Shown here one piece after another: positions 52,535 through 63,032 of a stretch of DNA of 64,000 nucleotides. The stretch comes from Mycolicibacterium sp. TUM20985 (lineage in GTDB: Bacteria > Actinomycetota > Actinomycetes > Mycobacteriales > Mycobacteriaceae). Where the stretch lies: assembly GCF_030295745.1 (NCBI RefSeq), contig NZ_AP027291.1, positions 2,170,001-2,234,000 on the forward strand. Reading direction: 5' to 3'. The notes beneath the pieces were generated by a model, which had not been told where the DNA came from, did not search any database, and worked only from the letters and a program-made list of their open reading frames with translations. Each line of letters opens with the position of its first letter. Within the stretch, counting starts at the first letter, position 1. The translations under genes were made by a program, and so were the position numbers.

Positions 52535-53668
52535 GTGAGCGCGCGATTGTCCGACGTCATCGAGGTGCTGGAGTCTGCGTACCCCCCCGCCCTGGCCGCC
52601 GAATGGGACTCCGTCGGTCTGGTCTGTGGAGATCCAGCCGAGTCCGTCGAGACCGTGACCGTCGCGGTCGACGCGACCTCGGACGTGATCGCACGGGTTC
52701 CGGACCGCGGCCTGCTCCTCGCCCACCACCCATTGCTGCTTCGAGGCGTCGACACGGTGGCGGCGAACACGGCGAAGGGTGCTCTTCTGCACCGGCTGAT
52801 CCGCCGGGGCAGCGCCCTGTTCACGGCCCACACCAACGCCGACTCGGCATCCCCGGGCGTATCGGACGCGCTCGCCGAGACGCTCGGTCTCGTCGTCGAG
52901 GACGTCCTCTCCCCGGTGGCGGACGGCGCCCGGTTGGACAAGTGGGTGGTCTTCGTTCCCACCGGCGACGCAGCGGCGGTCCGCGAGGCGATGTTCGACG
53001 CCGGTGCGGGCACGATCGGTGACTACGCGCGGTGCAGTTGGAGCGTGCCGGGGTCGGGGCAGTTCCTGCCGCAGGACGGCGCCTCACCCGCCATCGGCCG
53101 GGTCGGCGAGGTCGAGCACGTGGCCGAGGACCGGATCGAGGTCATCGCGCCCGCCCGACTACGCGGCGCGGTGCTGGCCGCGATGCGGGGTGCCCACCCG
53201 TACGAGGAGCCGGCGTTCGACGTGCTGGCACTCGCCCCGCTGCCGTCCGACGTGGGCATCGGTCGCATCTGCCGACTGCCGAGCCCGGAACGTCTGTCCG
53301 CCTTCGTGTCTCGCGTGTCCGAAAGGCTCCCCGCAACCTCGTGGGGCGTGCGCGCGGCAGGTGATCCCAACGCCATGGTGACGCGGGTCGCGGTGTGCGG
53401 GGGAGCGGGTGATTCACTCCTCGACACCGTGTCGGCCGCCGGCGTGGACGTCTACCTGACGGCCGACCTCCGGCATCATCCAGCCGACGAGCACCTGCGC
53501 GCTTCATCCGTCGCGCTCGTCGACGTCGCGCACTGGGCCAGCGAGTACCCCTGGTGCCATCAAGCGGCCGAACTACTGCGAACGAATTTCGACGATGAGC
53601 TCGAGGTTCGCGTCAGCCCGGTCCGAACGGATCCATGGAACATAGAGAGAGATGTCACGAGTTCATGA
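52535..53668 (+). CDS. NIF3/DUF34 family metal-binding protein
   Basis: The 377-residue protein has [44 protein letters not shown] and [16 protein letters not shown], giving the His/Asp/Glu residues of the dinuclear metal site. An inserted YqfO-like domain lies around residues 130-250. The enzymatic role (possibly GTP cyclohydrolase-like or metal chaperone) is debated for the family. Starts at GTG 52535 and overlaps the next gene by ATGA. Confidence 0.92.
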   Translation: MSARLSDVIEVLESAYPPALAAEWDSVGLVCGDPAESVETVTVAVDATSDVIARVPDRGLLLAHHPLLLRGVDTVAANTAKGALLHRLIRRGSALFTAHTNADSASPGVSDALAETLGLVVEDVLSPVADGARLDKWVVFVPTGDAAAVREAMFDAGAGTIGDYARCSWSVPGSGQFLPQDGASPAIGRVGEVEHVAEDRIEVIAPARLRGAVLAAMRGAHPYEEPAFDVLALAPLPSDVGIGRICRLPSPERLSAFVSRVSERLPATSWGVRAAGDPNAMVTRVAVCGGAGDSLLDTVSAAGVDVYLTADLRHHPADEHLRASSVALVDVAHWASEYPWCHQAAELLRTNFDDELEVRVSPVRTDPWNIERDVTSS

Positions 53669-54402
53669 AAGCCGCTGAAATGCAACAACGTTCGGTTCTC
53701 GAACTGGCCACCCTCGATGCCGCTCTGAGCCGGCTGGATTATCGCGCCAAACACCTCGACGAGCAGCAGCGGCTCGACGTCGTCCAAGCCTCGCACCGCG
53801 AGGCCACCGACGCCCTGGCGGCGTTGACGATGGCAATCGAAGACCTCGGGGGCCAGGTGGAGAAGTTCGAGAGCGAGATCGACTCCGTCCGCAAGCGCGA
53901 GGATCGTGACCGTGCGCTGCTCGACGGTGGCACGGTCGACGTCAAGCACGTCGGCGAGATCCAGCACGAGTTGGAGACGCTGCAACGGCGCCAGGGCAGC
54001 CTCGAGGACTCGTTGCTCGAAGTCATGGAGCACCGAGAGTCACTGCAGAACGATCGGGCGGTTCAGTCGAACCGGATCGAGGACCTGCACGCCGAGGTCG
54101 CCGAGGCCATGGCGGCGCGGGATCAGGCGCTGGTGCTCATCGACCAGTCGCGACACGAGGCGGCGTCGCGCCGCGACGAGTTGCATGGTTCGCTGGACGC
54201 CGCCCTGGTCGCCCTCTACGAGCGCCAGCGGGCCGGCGGCGGGGTGGGGGCAGGCCGGCTGCAGGGCGGACGGTGCGGCGCCTGCCGCATCGAGATCGAC
54301 CGCGGCGAGCTGGCCCGTATCGCGGCGGCGCCTGAGGATGAGGTGTTGCGCTGCCCCGAGTGCTCGGCAATCCTGGTGCGCGTCAGGGACTTCAGCGAGT
54401 GA
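53665..54402 (+). CDS. Coiled-coil protein with C-terminal zinc ribbon
   Basis: The 245-residue protein is mostly coiled coil ([20 protein letters not shown] through [20 protein letters not shown]) and ends with a C4 zinc ribbon: [12 protein letters not shown] ... [14 protein letters not shown]. It corresponds to the Rv2229c position. The start at 53665 overlaps the NIF3 stop (ATGA), and its end overlaps the next gene as GTGA. Confidence 0.93.
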   Translation: MKAAEMQQRSVLELATLDAALSRLDYRAKHLDEQQRLDVVQASHREATDALAALTMAIEDLGGQVEKFESEIDSVRKREDRDRALLDGGTVDVKHVGEIQHELETLQRRQGSLEDSLLEVMEHRESLQNDRAVQSNRIEDLHAEVAEAMAARDQALVLIDQSRHEAASRRDELHGSLDAALVALYERQRAGGGVGAGRLQGGRCGACRIEIDRGELARIAAAPEDEVLRCPECSAILVRVRDFSE

Positions 54403-55508
54403 AGGTCCTCGTCGAGGCCGACGGTGGATCGCGCGGCAATCCGGGACCGGCCGGTTATGGCGCCGTCGTCTGGTCCGCCGACCGCGGACGCGTACTGGCA
54501 GAGAGCAAGGCGTCGATCGGGCGCGCCACCAACAACGTCGCGGAGTACCTCGGCCTGATCGCCGGCCTGCAGGAGGCGGCCGAGATCGGCGCCACCGACG
54601 TTCTCGCGCAACTGGATTCGAAGCTCGTCGTGGAGCAGATGTCGGGCCGTTGGCGCGTCAAGCATCCCGATCTGATTCCCCTGCGGCAGCGTGCGCTCGA
54701 GGTGGCTTCGGGGTTCGACGCCATCACCTACCGATGGATTCCGCGCGCCGAGAACGCACACGCCGACGGGCTGGCCAACGAGGCGATGGACGCCGCGGCC
54801 GAGGCGTCGGCTGGTGGCGGGATCGCCGACGCGTCGCCGGAAGCCACTGCTGCGCAGGCGATTTCACCAGCGGGCTGGACCGGCGCGCGGGGGGCTCCGA
54901 CGCGGTTCCTGCTGCTGCGCCACGGCCAGACCGAGTTGTCGGTGGAGCGCCGATACTCGGGGCAGGGCGACCCGGCGCTGACCGAACTCGGGCGACGCCA
55001 GGCCGCCGCTGCCGCTGCCCACCTCGGTCCACGCGGTGGGGTCGCCGCCGTGGTGTCGTCACCCCTGCAGCGGGCGCACGACACCGCGACGGCAGCGGCC
55101 GAGGCGCTCGGGCTCGACGTCACCGTGGACGACGACCTGATCGAGACGGACTTCGGCGACTGGGAGGGCCTGACGTTCGGCGAAGCGGCGCAACAAGATC
55201 CAGGCCTGCACGGTCAATGGCTCAGCGACACCAGCGTGCCGCCGCCCGGCGGCGGGGAGAGCTTCGACGCGGTGGCCCACCGGGTGCGACGGGCGCGCAC
55301 CAGATTGATCGCCGAACACGGCGCGGCCACGGTCCTGGTGGTATCGCATGTCACGCCGATCAAGTCGATTCTGAGGCTTGCGCTCGATGCGGGGCCAGGC
55401 ATCCTGTATCGCCTGCACCTCGACCTGGCCTCGCTGTCGATCGCCGAATTCTACCCCGACGGCGGCTCGTCGGTCCGGCTCGTCAATTCGACGGCATACC
55501 TCGAGTGA
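54399..55508 (+). CDS. Bifunctional RNase H / phosphoglycerate-mutase-like phosphatase
   Basis: This 369-residue protein has an RNase HI domain (1-~135) with VEADGGSRGNPGPAGYGAV, NNVAEYLGLIAGL and DVLAQLDSKLVVEQM, covering the catalytic Asp-Glu-Asp. A variable linker leads to a histidine-phosphatase domain with FLLLRHGQTELSVERRYSG, ETDFGDWEGLTFGE and VVSHVTPIKSIL. The second half is CobC-like (alpha-ribazole phosphatase). GTG start at 54399. Matches Rv2228c. Confidence 0.95.
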   Translation: MKVLVEADGGSRGNPGPAGYGAVVWSADRGRVLAESKASIGRATNNVAEYLGLIAGLQEAAEIGATDVLAQLDSKLVVEQMSGRWRVKHPDLIPLRQRALEVASGFDAITYRWIPRAENAHADGLANEAMDAAAEASAGGGIADASPEATAAQAISPAGWTGARGAPTRFLLLRHGQTELSVERRYSGQGDPALTELGRRQAAAAAAHLGPRGGVAAVVSSPLQRAHDTATAAAEALGLDVTVDDDLIETDFGDWEGLTFGEAAQQDPGLHGQWLSDTSVPPPGGGESFDAVAHRVRRARTRLIAEHGAATVLVVSHVTPIKSILRLALDAGPGILYRLHLDLASLSIAEFYPDGGSSVRLVNSTAYLE

Positions 55509-56094
55509 GGCTCGGCATCAGTACTTCATCCACCAGTGCGCGCACGGTCTCGGCGGTCGGGAGGCGTTCGGAGACGACGGAGCGGAAGACGAGATATCCG
55601 GGCAAGAGATCCCAGATCTCGGGGTTTATCACCGCTGAGTCGATCTCCCCGCGGGCCACGGCGTCGCCGAGCACCTCTTGGATCAGCATGTTCCGGTGAT
55701 AGATGAACTTGTCCTGCATGGCGGCGCTGAGCGCTTCGCTGCGGGACATCTCGTTCAGCACTGCGCGCATGGTGCCGGAGTGTTCTCGGGTGTGCTCACA
55801 CACCGAGGTGCCGATGGCCAGCAGGTCACCGCGTAGCGATCCAGTGCGCGGAGGGATCGCCGACGCGCGGGTTCCTTCGACGAACGCCGCAAGCACTAGG
55901 TCGGCCTTGGATGGCCAGCGACGGTACATAGTGGCCTTGCTGGCCTTGGCCTCGGTGGCCACGGCCTCCACCGTCAGTCGGTCGTATCCGTGTTGCTGAA
56001 GCAGGTTCAAGGTCACCGCCAGCAGCTCGGCTTCGCGCGCGCTCCAGGAACAGTCGGACGTCGCGGCGGACGATTCCGTTGAGTCTGAGACCAC
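55483..56094 (-). CDS. TetR-family regulator of the MmpS/MmpL cluster
   Basis: The 203-residue regulator has TLNLLQQHGYDRLTVEAVAT, KASKATMYRRWPSKADLVLA and a TetR_C-type ligand domain. It is divergent from mmpS with a 141-bp gap containing CCGTA repeats and probably represses the transporter. It overlaps the RNase H gene by 26 bp, tail to tail. Confidence 0.92.
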   Translation of the reverse strand: MVSDSTESSAATSDCSWSAREAELLAVTLNLLQQHGYDRLTVEAVATEAKASKATMYRRWPSKADLVLAAFVEGTRASAIPPRTGSLRGDLLAIGTSVCEHTREHSGTMRAVLNEMSRSEALSAAMQDKFIYHRNMLIQEVLGDAVARGEIDSAVINPEIWDLLPGYLVFRSVVSERLPTAETVRALVDEVLMPSLTRGMPSN

Positions 56095-56137
56095 ATCAAC
56101 ATCCTTTGCGCAATGGTTTTCGACGAGTTGCAGTGAC

Positions 56138-56155
56138 CCGTACCGTACCGTACCG
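56138..56155. promoter_or_regulatory. Tandem CCGTA repeats in TetR-mmpS promoter
   Basis: CCGTACCGTACCGTACCG places overlapping GTAC palindromes every 5 bp in the divergent promoter region. A TetR dimer could bind such a site. Confidence 0.45.
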
Positions 56156-56235
56156 TTCCATTTCGGTCGCCCTCAGCCGCAATGAGGACGGCACCGATCT
56201 GGATGCCGCGTCGCCGGCTGTCGAAAGGCCTACGG

Positions 56236-56682
56236 GTGAAGAAGAATTCGATCGGCAGCGTCGTACGGGGGCAGTGGGCCGTGATCATCGCGGTGATCGT
56301 CGTCGCGTTGGTCGCCTTCAGCGTCGTTCGCCTGCACGGCATCTTCGGCTCCGACAACGAAGTGACCAGACCCAGTGCCGACTCGTTGGAGAACACCGGT
56401 TACAACCCCAAGCGCGTGCTCTTCGAGGTCTTCGGGAGCCCGGGCTCGGTAGCCACCATCAACTTCCTCGATGAGAACGCTCAGCCCCAGCGGGTCGACG
56501 ATGCGCCCCTGCCGTGGTCGCACACCCTGGTCACCGACGATCCAACACTCTTCGCGGACCTCCGCGCCCAGGGCGACTCTGCGCCCATCACCTGCCGGAT
56601 CACCGTCAACGGCATCGTCAAGGACGAAAGGTCCGCCAACAACGTGAACGGATACATCGCCTGCCTGGACAAGTCCGCATGA
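56236..56682 (+). CDS. MmpS-family membrane protein
   Basis: The 148-residue protein has one N-terminal helix (WAVIIAVIVVALVAFSVVRL) and an extracytoplasmic beta domain: VLFEVFGSPGSVATINFLDE, PLPWSHTLVT and APITCRITVNG. MmpS proteins partner with MmpL exporters. The GTG at 56236 follows GAAAGG. The stop overlaps the mmpL start (ATGA). Confidence 0.94.
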   Translation: MKKNSIGSVVRGQWAVIIAVIVVALVAFSVVRLHGIFGSDNEVTRPSADSLENTGYNPKRVLFEVFGSPGSVATINFLDENAQPQRVDDAPLPWSHTLVTDDPTLFADLRAQGDSAPITCRITVNGIVKDERSANNVNGYIACLDKSA

Positions 56683-59579
56683 GCGAGCATCGGGAAGAGG
56701 GTCCGGTCGAAGGCTCCCGGCCCGCGCGTCTCATTCGGGTCCTCGCGCTGCCGATCATGCTGCTATGGCTGGCCATCGCCGCGCTAACCAACATCGTCTC
56801 TCCGCAGCTCGAGGTGGTCGGCGCCGAACGCTCGGTGGCGATGAACGCGAGCGATTCGCCGTCCATCATGGCGATGCGGCACATCGGGCAGAAGTTCGAG
56901 GAATTCGACTCCGACAGCGCGGCGATGGTCGTGCTGGAAGGCGATCAGCCGCTAGGCCAGGATGCCCACGACTTCTACGACGTCCTGGTCAAGAAGCTCG
57001 ACGCGGACACTCAGCACGTCGAGCACGTCCAGGACTTCTGGGGAGACCCGCTCACCGCGGGCGGTGCGCAGAGCAAGGACGGCAAGGCCGCGCTCGTCCA
57101 GGTGTATCTACGAGGCAACCAGGGCGAGGCGCTGTCAAACGAGTCCGTCGACAGCATCCGCAAGATCGTGGCGGACACCCCGGCGCCACCGGGGGTCAAG
57201 GCCTACGTCACCGGCGCTGCGCCCCTGATCACCGACAACTTCGAGGTGGGCAACGAAGGCACCCACCAGGTCACCGCCATCACCTTCGCGGTCATCGGGG
57301 TGATGTTGCTCATCGTGTACCGCTCCATCGTCACCACCCTGATCATGCTTCTCGTCGTGGTCGTCGAGCTGGCCGCTGCCCGTGGCGTCGTCGCGCTGCT
57401 GGCACACGAAGGCGTCATCGGGCTCTCGACGTACGCCACCAACCTGCTCACGTTGTTGGCGATCGCCGCGGGCACCGACTACGCCATCTTCATCGTCGGC
57501 CGGTATCAGGAAGCCCGTAACCGCGGCCTGGAACGCGAGGCGGCGTACTTCGACATGTTCCGGGGGACGGTGCACGTCATCGTCGGCTCCGGCCTGACCA
57601 TCGTCGGCGCGGTGGCGTGCCTCTACTTCACCCGGCTGCCGTACTTCCAGACCCTCGGCGTACCGGCCGCGCTCGGCGTACTGGTGACACTCATCGCGGC
57701 GCTGACCCTCGGGCCCGCCGTCCTGGTCATCGCGAGCCACTTCGGGCTGATGGATCCGAGGCGCAAGGTGCGCGCGCCCGGATGGCGCCGGATGGGCACG
57801 GTCATCGTTCGGTGGCCCGGTCCCGTTCTCATCGCGACGCTGGCCATCGCCGCCATCGGTGTGCTCGCGTTGCCGGGCGCCAAGATCAGCTACGACGGCC
57901 GCCCCTACCTTCCCGACACGGCCCCCGCCAACGTCGGGTATGCGGCCGCCGAACGACACTTCTCCGAGGCCCGGCTCAACCCCGAGCTGTTGATGATCGA
58001 GTCCGACCACGACATGCGCAATCCGTCGGACATGCTGATCCTCGAGCGGGTGGCCAAGGCCGTGCTGCACACCCCGGGCATCGCACTGGTGCAGTCCATC
58101 ACCCGGCCACTCGGCACGCCGCTCACGCACAGCTCCATACCGTTTCAGATCAGCGCCCAGAGCGCCGGGCAGATCATGAACCTCAGCTACCAGCAGGCCA
58201 GGGCGCAGGACATCCTCAAACAGGTGGACCAGGCCAGCAGGTCCATCGGCATCCTCGAACAGCAGCTGGAGTTGCAGAAGCAGAGCGCCGCCGCGACCGA
58301 TGAGCAGGTCCAGGCGTTTCACGACACTGTCGCCACCATCAACGAAGTGCGCGACAACCTCGCGAACTTCGACGATTTCTTCCGTCCGCTGCGCAACTAC
58401 TTCTACTGGGAGCCGCACTGCTTCGACATCCCGTCGTGTGCGGCGCTGCGATCGGTGTTCGACTCACTCGACGGAATCTCCACGCTCAGCGACCAATTTG
58501 GCAAGATCACCGCGAGCCTGGACAAGCTCAATGCCCTGCAGCCGCAACTCGTGGCCCTGATTCCGCCCCAGATCGACGTACAGGAGGCCAATCGCGATCT
58601 CCTGCAGTCGAACTACGCCACCACCGGGGGCACCAACACCCAGAGCCAGGAGGCGTTGGAGAACGCGACCGCTCTCGGCAAGGCCTTCGACGACGCGAAG
58701 AACGACGACTCGTTCTATCTGCCACCGGAGGCGTTCGACAACCCGGACTTCAAGCGCGGACTGAAGTTGTTCATGTCACCCGACGGCAAGGCCGCACGGA
58801 TGACGATCACGCACGAGGGCACACCCGCCACGCCCGAGGGCATCTCGCACATCGACGCGCTGCGGAACTCCGCCTTCGATGCGATCAAGGCGACACCGTT
58901 GTCGGACGCCAAGATCTACGTCGCGGGAACGGCATCGACGTACAAGGACATCCAGGAGGGGTCGCTGTACGACCTCATGATCGTGGCGATCGCGGCGATC
59001 GCCCTGATCCTGCTCATCATGATCTTCATCACCCGCAGCATGGTCGCCGCCCTCGTGATCGTCGGCACGGTCGTGCTGTCGCTGGGGGCGTCACTGGGGC
59101 TCGCAGTCCTGGTGTGGCAGTACATCTTCGGCATCGAGCTGTACTGGATCGTGCCTGCGTTGGCGATCATCCTGCTGCTGGCGGTGGGGGCGGACTACAA
59201 CCTGCTGCTGATATCCAGGTTCAAGGAGGAGATCGGAGCCGGTCTCAACACGGGGATCATCCGGGCGATGGCCGGCACCGGCGGGGTCGTCACCGCCGCC
59301 GGTCTGGTGTTCGCGGGCACCATGGCGTCGTTCGTCTTCAGCGACCTGATCGTCCTCGGCCAGATCGGCACCACGATCGCCCTGGGCCTGCTGTTCGACA
59401 CGCTGATCGTGCGGTCGTTCATGACGCCGTCCATCGCGGCCATGCTCGGCCGCTGGTTCTGGTGGCCGCTCAACGTGCGCCAGCGTCCCGCGAGCCAGAT
59501 GCTGCAGCCGTACGGCTCTCGGATCTCGGTGCGGAAACTGCTCGGCCCCGAGCGCAAGGACGCCGACTCAGGAGTGTAA
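56679..59579 (+). CDS. MmpL-family RND transporter
   Basis: The 966-residue transporter has about twelve helices and two large external domains. Helix 4 region: YATNLLTLLAIAAGTDYAIF; helix 10 region: LLLAVGADYNLLLISRFKEE; both carry the Asp-Tyr pairs of the proton relay. The second loop is long and rich in Gln (QQLELQKQSAAATDEQVQAF). MmpL proteins export lipids, siderophores or drugs; the cargo here is not readable. It is co-transcribed with mmpS under the divergent TetR. Confidence 0.95.
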   Translation: MSEHREEGPVEGSRPARLIRVLALPIMLLWLAIAALTNIVSPQLEVVGAERSVAMNASDSPSIMAMRHIGQKFEEFDSDSAAMVVLEGDQPLGQDAHDFYDVLVKKLDADTQHVEHVQDFWGDPLTAGGAQSKDGKAALVQVYLRGNQGEALSNESVDSIRKIVADTPAPPGVKAYVTGAAPLITDNFEVGNEGTHQVTAITFAVIGVMLLIVYRSIVTTLIMLLVVVVELAAARGVVALLAHEGVIGLSTYATNLLTLLAIAAGTDYAIFIVGRYQEARNRGLEREAAYFDMFRGTVHVIVGSGLTIVGAVACLYFTRLPYFQTLGVPAALGVLVTLIAALTLGPAVLVIASHFGLMDPRRKVRAPGWRRMGTVIVRWPGPVLIATLAIAAIGVLALPGAKISYDGRPYLPDTAPANVGYAAAERHFSEARLNPELLMIESDHDMRNPSDMLILERVAKAVLHTPGIALVQSITRPLGTPLTHSSIPFQISAQSAGQIMNLSYQQARAQDILKQVDQASRSIGILEQQLELQKQSAAATDEQVQAFHDTVATINEVRDNLANFDDFFRPLRNYFYWEPHCFDIPSCAALRSVFDSLDGISTLSDQFGKITASLDKLNALQPQLVALIPPQIDVQEANRDLLQSNYATTGGTNTQSQEALENATALGKAFDDAKNDDSFYLPPEAFDNPDFKRGLKLFMSPDGKAARMTITHEGTPATPEGISHIDALRNSAFDAIKATPLSDAKIYVAGTASTYKDIQEGSLYDLMIVAIAAIALILLIMIFITRSMVAALVIVGTVVLSLGASLGLAVLVWQYIFGIELYWIVPALAIILLLAVGADYNLLLISRFKEEIGAGLNTGIIRAMAGTGGVVTAAGLVFAGTMASFVFSDLIVLGQIGTTIALGLLFDTLIVRSFMTPSIAAMLGRWFWWPLNVRQRPASQMLQPYGSRISVRKLLGPERKDADSGV

Positions 59580-60140
59580 GTGCAGCCGTTCACCGTGCGG
59601 GCCGAGGAGGGCCACGGCTTCCACCGCTTCCTCGACTGCCCCGAACCAATGCGGCGTCCACGTCGAGAACTCGACGGCCTCACCGGGTTTGATGGTGAAG
59701 TCGCGATCGCCGAGGAGTAGGCGCATGCGGCCGGCGAGCACGTAGATCCAGTCCTGACCGTCGTGAACGGGGAGTTCATCGGGCGGGGTGCGGCGACGCG
59801 CGCTCACCCGGATCTTGAAGGCGTGCAGACCACCGGCGGGCCCGTTGTTGGTCAACGGCCAGAACGTCACCCCGTGTCGGGTCTGGGCCGCACCCTTCAC
59901 CCGCGGGTCCTCGGCGTCGGGTGCACGCAGCAGATCGTCAGTGCTCACCGAGAGCGCGACGGCGAGCCTCGGCAGGTGATCCAGCGCTAGTCGGCGCTTG
60001 CCCGACTCGAGTCGGCTCAGCGTCGAGACGTCGATGTCGGCGCGGGTGGCGACATCCTCGAGGGTCAGCCCGCGCTGCGTGCGCAGCTCCCGCAACCGTC
60101 TTCTGACCCGGAGGTCGACGTCATCTGCCTTTGCCTGCAT
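59568..60140 (-). CDS. XRE-cupin transcriptional regulator
   Basis: The 190-residue protein has a helix-turn-helix (LTLEDVATRADIDVSTLSRL, ESGKRRLALDHLPRLAVALS) and a C-terminal cupin (DWIYVLAGRMRLLLGDRDFT, KPGEAVEFSTWTPHWF). Such regulators sense small molecules through the cupin. The ATG at 60140 is used. It overlaps mmpL by 12 bp at the 3' end and is divergent from the methyltransferase gene, its likely target. Confidence 0.93.
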   Translation of the reverse strand: MQAKADDVDLRVRRRLRELRTQRGLTLEDVATRADIDVSTLSRLESGKRRLALDHLPRLAVALSVSTDDLLRAPDAEDPRVKGAAQTRHGVTFWPLTNNGPAGGLHAFKIRVSARRRTPPDELPVHDGQDWIYVLAGRMRLLLGDRDFTIKPGEAVEFSTWTPHWFGAVEEAVEAVALLGPHGERLHLHS

Positions 60141-60229
60141 GGCAAAGGATATTGGCAGATCGATCCGCGGTCGGCAAGAGTGGTCCTCAGGAGCCCGGCC
60201 GCCACGGCCGCGACGGAAGGAGCACGTCC

Positions 60230-60883
60230 ATGGGAACGCATGACCACGAGGTGGCCGATCCGAGTCAGTCGGCCAAGGACTACTGGGAAGCGCACTACGC
60301 TGAGCGAGAACGTATTTGGAGTGGTCGGGTGAACGCCCACTTCGCCACCGTCGTCGCCGACCTGCCCCCGGGTCGCGCACTGGACCTGGGCTGCGGGGAG
60401 GGCGGCGACGCCGTCTGGCTGGCCGAGCGCGGTTGGCACGTGACCGCTGTCGACATCTCCGACACGGCGATGGGACGCGCGGGCGAGGAAGCCCGCACGC
60501 GAGGGGTGTCGGAGCGCATCGAGTTCCAGCGGCACGATCTGTCGGACAGCTTCCCCGAGGGGACCTACGACCTCGTCTCCGCACAGTTCCTGCACTCCAC
60601 CGTGCGCCTCGAGCGGCCCCAGGTCCTGCGTCATGCCGCCGACGCCGTCGCGCGGGGCGGTTACCTCGTCATCGTCGACCATGGCGGGATGCCGCCGTGG
60701 GCGACGAAGGTGCCGCACGACCATCCGTTCCCCCCTGCCGAGGAGGTGCTCGCAGACCTCGATCTCCCGGCGGGAGAATGGGACCGCGTGCGGGTCGAAG
60801 CCATCGACCGGACGGCCACCGGACCCGACGGCGAGGTGGCCACGCTGCAGGACAACGTCATGGTTCTGCGGCGAAGGAGCTGA
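60230..60883 (+). CDS. Class I SAM-dependent methyltransferase
   Basis: The 217-residue enzyme has motif I GRALDLGCGEGGDAVWLAER, VTAVDISDTAMGRAGEEART and YDLVSAQFLHST, related to TehB/thiopurine-type methyltransferases. GGAAGGAGC precedes the ATG at 60230. It may methylate a small toxic compound under control of the adjacent XRE-cupin protein. Confidence 0.9.
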   Translation: MGTHDHEVADPSQSAKDYWEAHYAERERIWSGRVNAHFATVVADLPPGRALDLGCGEGGDAVWLAERGWHVTAVDISDTAMGRAGEEARTRGVSERIEFQRHDLSDSFPEGTYDLVSAQFLHSTVRLERPQVLRHAADAVARGGYLVIVDHGGMPPWATKVPHDHPFPPAEEVLADLDLPAGEWDRVRVEAIDRTATGPDGEVATLQDNVMVLRRRS

Positions 60884-60982
60884 CGCGTCGCCGACTGTGT
60901 GGGCTTTGGATGCAGATGTCGGAAGCGTTCGCCAAAGACCCACACACTCGCCGCGCCCGCGCAGCAGAGTACGGTGATCAGC

Positions 60983-61388
<406 letters not shown>

Positions 61389-61400
61389 CTCGCCGGATCG

Positions 61401-62915
61401 CTACTCGGCGGCGCGCGCCGCCTTCTTCAGTTCTTTGAGCGCCTTCGCGAGTTGTTCCTCCGCACGCTGGGCGACCTCCGCCTCGAGCTGGTGAAGCACG
61501 CCGTAGGTGAACGTGTCCTCACCGGCACCGTGGGCCGTCACCGCTTCCTCGGACAACCGCGCCCGGCTGACGACGCTGTCCTGATGGTCGCCAAGCAGTG
61601 TCTGGATCACCTTGGCCTTGTCGGTGACGGCGGTCTCGCCGAGGGCGGCCGCCGTGTAGCGAAGCTGCTTGGCTCGCTTGCGGATCTTGTGCAAGGCCTC
61701 GTCGGCTTCCACGGCGGAGACGTCGGGGTCCGCTGCTGCGGCGTCGGCCTTCCTGGATGCCTTGCGGAGCCCCTTGTAGGCCGCGCCGACGGTCAACGGT
61801 TCGGGCTCGGTACCCGGCTCCAGCGGCGGTGGTTCCGCGGCGATCAACGCCTCCAACCCGTCGAGCAGGCGGAAGTAGCGCTCCGACCTCATCGCCACCA
61901 GCGTGCGCTTCCAGCCGGCGCGGTACCGCCGCTTGGCACCCTCGACGAGACGCTCGCGCACCGGCCCCCTGAGCAGTTCGTCGGGCAGTTGGTCGAGGGC
62001 GTTCTCGTACTTCTCGGCGAGCACCTCGGCGTCGCGGGCCACCCCGAGAATTCCGGCCAGCTGCTTGAGTTCGACCAGGATCGGTGAGTCGTCGGCGATC
62101 CCGAACGACGCCTCGGAGGCGCGGAGCAGGCTTCGGATCTTCCGCGTCACCACCCGCATCTGGTGTATGGAATCCCAGGCGTCGGTGCGCACCGCCCGGT
62201 CCCAGACCAACAGTTCCTCGACCTGGTCGGCGATGGCGCTGTGCACCGGGTCGTTGGCGCGCGGTGTCGCCTTCTGCGGCGTCCCCAGTACCTTGGCCAG
62301 TTTCGAGCCGTGGCCCGCGGGTTCGGCGCCGGCGTCGAACAGTCGATTGGCGAGCCGGTCGAGCAGTGCGGAATCGTTGTCGTTCCCAGCGCTCTCGACC
62401 ACTTCGAGCTCCCATTCCCGCCATTCCTGCGGCGGTTGGTCACCCTGCGTCGTGGCGTGCACCGTGTCATCGCAGAACTCGGCCAGTGCCGCACCATCGT
62501 GTCCGTACAGGACGTCGACGATGCGGACGGTCGAGATCCGTGCCACCGGGCGCAGCGGTCGGTCCCGCACGATGGCGAGGACGACGTCGCGCAACTCGTC
62601 GGGCACCACGTCGTCGGCCGACCCCGGGTCGCCGAGCGGCACGCGGACCTCGGTGCGTGCGTCGGCCCCGCCCGGCAGCTTCAGGTGCCAGCCGGCGTCG
62701 GGTCCACCGGTGCGGCGGCGCAACGTGACTCGGCGGGCGGCGAGGTCTTCGTCGGGGGTGTCGAAGTACACGGCGTCGAGTCGTTGCGCCGGCGAGCGCT
62801 CCACCTTGGCGACCGCGGAGAGGCCGTCGAACGATGGGGACACGGTTCCGTCGACGACCGCGAACTTGCGCTCTACCTCCGTGTGACGCGACGGCTTGCG
62901 CTTGTCGGCTGGCAT
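61401..62915 (-). CDS. CYTH-CHAD domain protein
   Basis: The 504-residue protein has an N-terminal CYTH domain (RHTEVERKFAVVDGT, VYFDTPDEDLAARRVTLRRR, EWELEVVES) that binds triphosphate-like ligands. The C-terminal CHAD domain is His-rich (SIHQMRVVTRKIRSLLRASE, EALHKIRKRAKQLRYTAAAL, LLGDHQDSVVS) and binds polyphosphate. The ATG at 62915 (MPADKRKP) follows AGGTGAAG; an ATG at 62954 is possible. Synteny matches Rv2226. Confidence 0.93.
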   Translation of the reverse strand: MPADKRKPSRHTEVERKFAVVDGTVSPSFDGLSAVAKVERSPAQRLDAVYFDTPDEDLAARRVTLRRRTGGPDAGWHLKLPGGADARTEVRVPLGDPGSADDVVPDELRDVVLAIVRDRPLRPVARISTVRIVDVLYGHDGAALAEFCDDTVHATTQGDQPPQEWREWELEVVESAGNDNDSALLDRLANRLFDAGAEPAGHGSKLAKVLGTPQKATPRANDPVHSAIADQVEELLVWDRAVRTDAWDSIHQMRVVTRKIRSLLRASEASFGIADDSPILVELKQLAGILGVARDAEVLAEKYENALDQLPDELLRGPVRERLVEGAKRRYRAGWKRTLVAMRSERYFRLLDGLEALIAAEPPPLEPGTEPEPLTVGAAYKGLRKASRKADAAAADPDVSAVEADEALHKIRKRAKQLRYTAAALGETAVTDKAKVIQTLLGDHQDSVVSRARLSEEAVTAHGAGEDTFTYGVLHQLEAEVAQRAEEQLAKALKELKKAARAAE

Positions 62916-63032
62916 CTTCACCTTCAGTTGGGAGGGCTTGGTCTTGCAAATCATGAACAGGGTGCCACATCGAGATGAACGCACGACGACGCGCGACCAG
63001 AGCGGGTCACACGGGTGCGATAACGTCTGGCC

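Noticed and set aside
57135..58418. 427-codon minus-strand open frame
   Set aside because: Antisense to mmpL; His/Asp-rich shadow without motifs.
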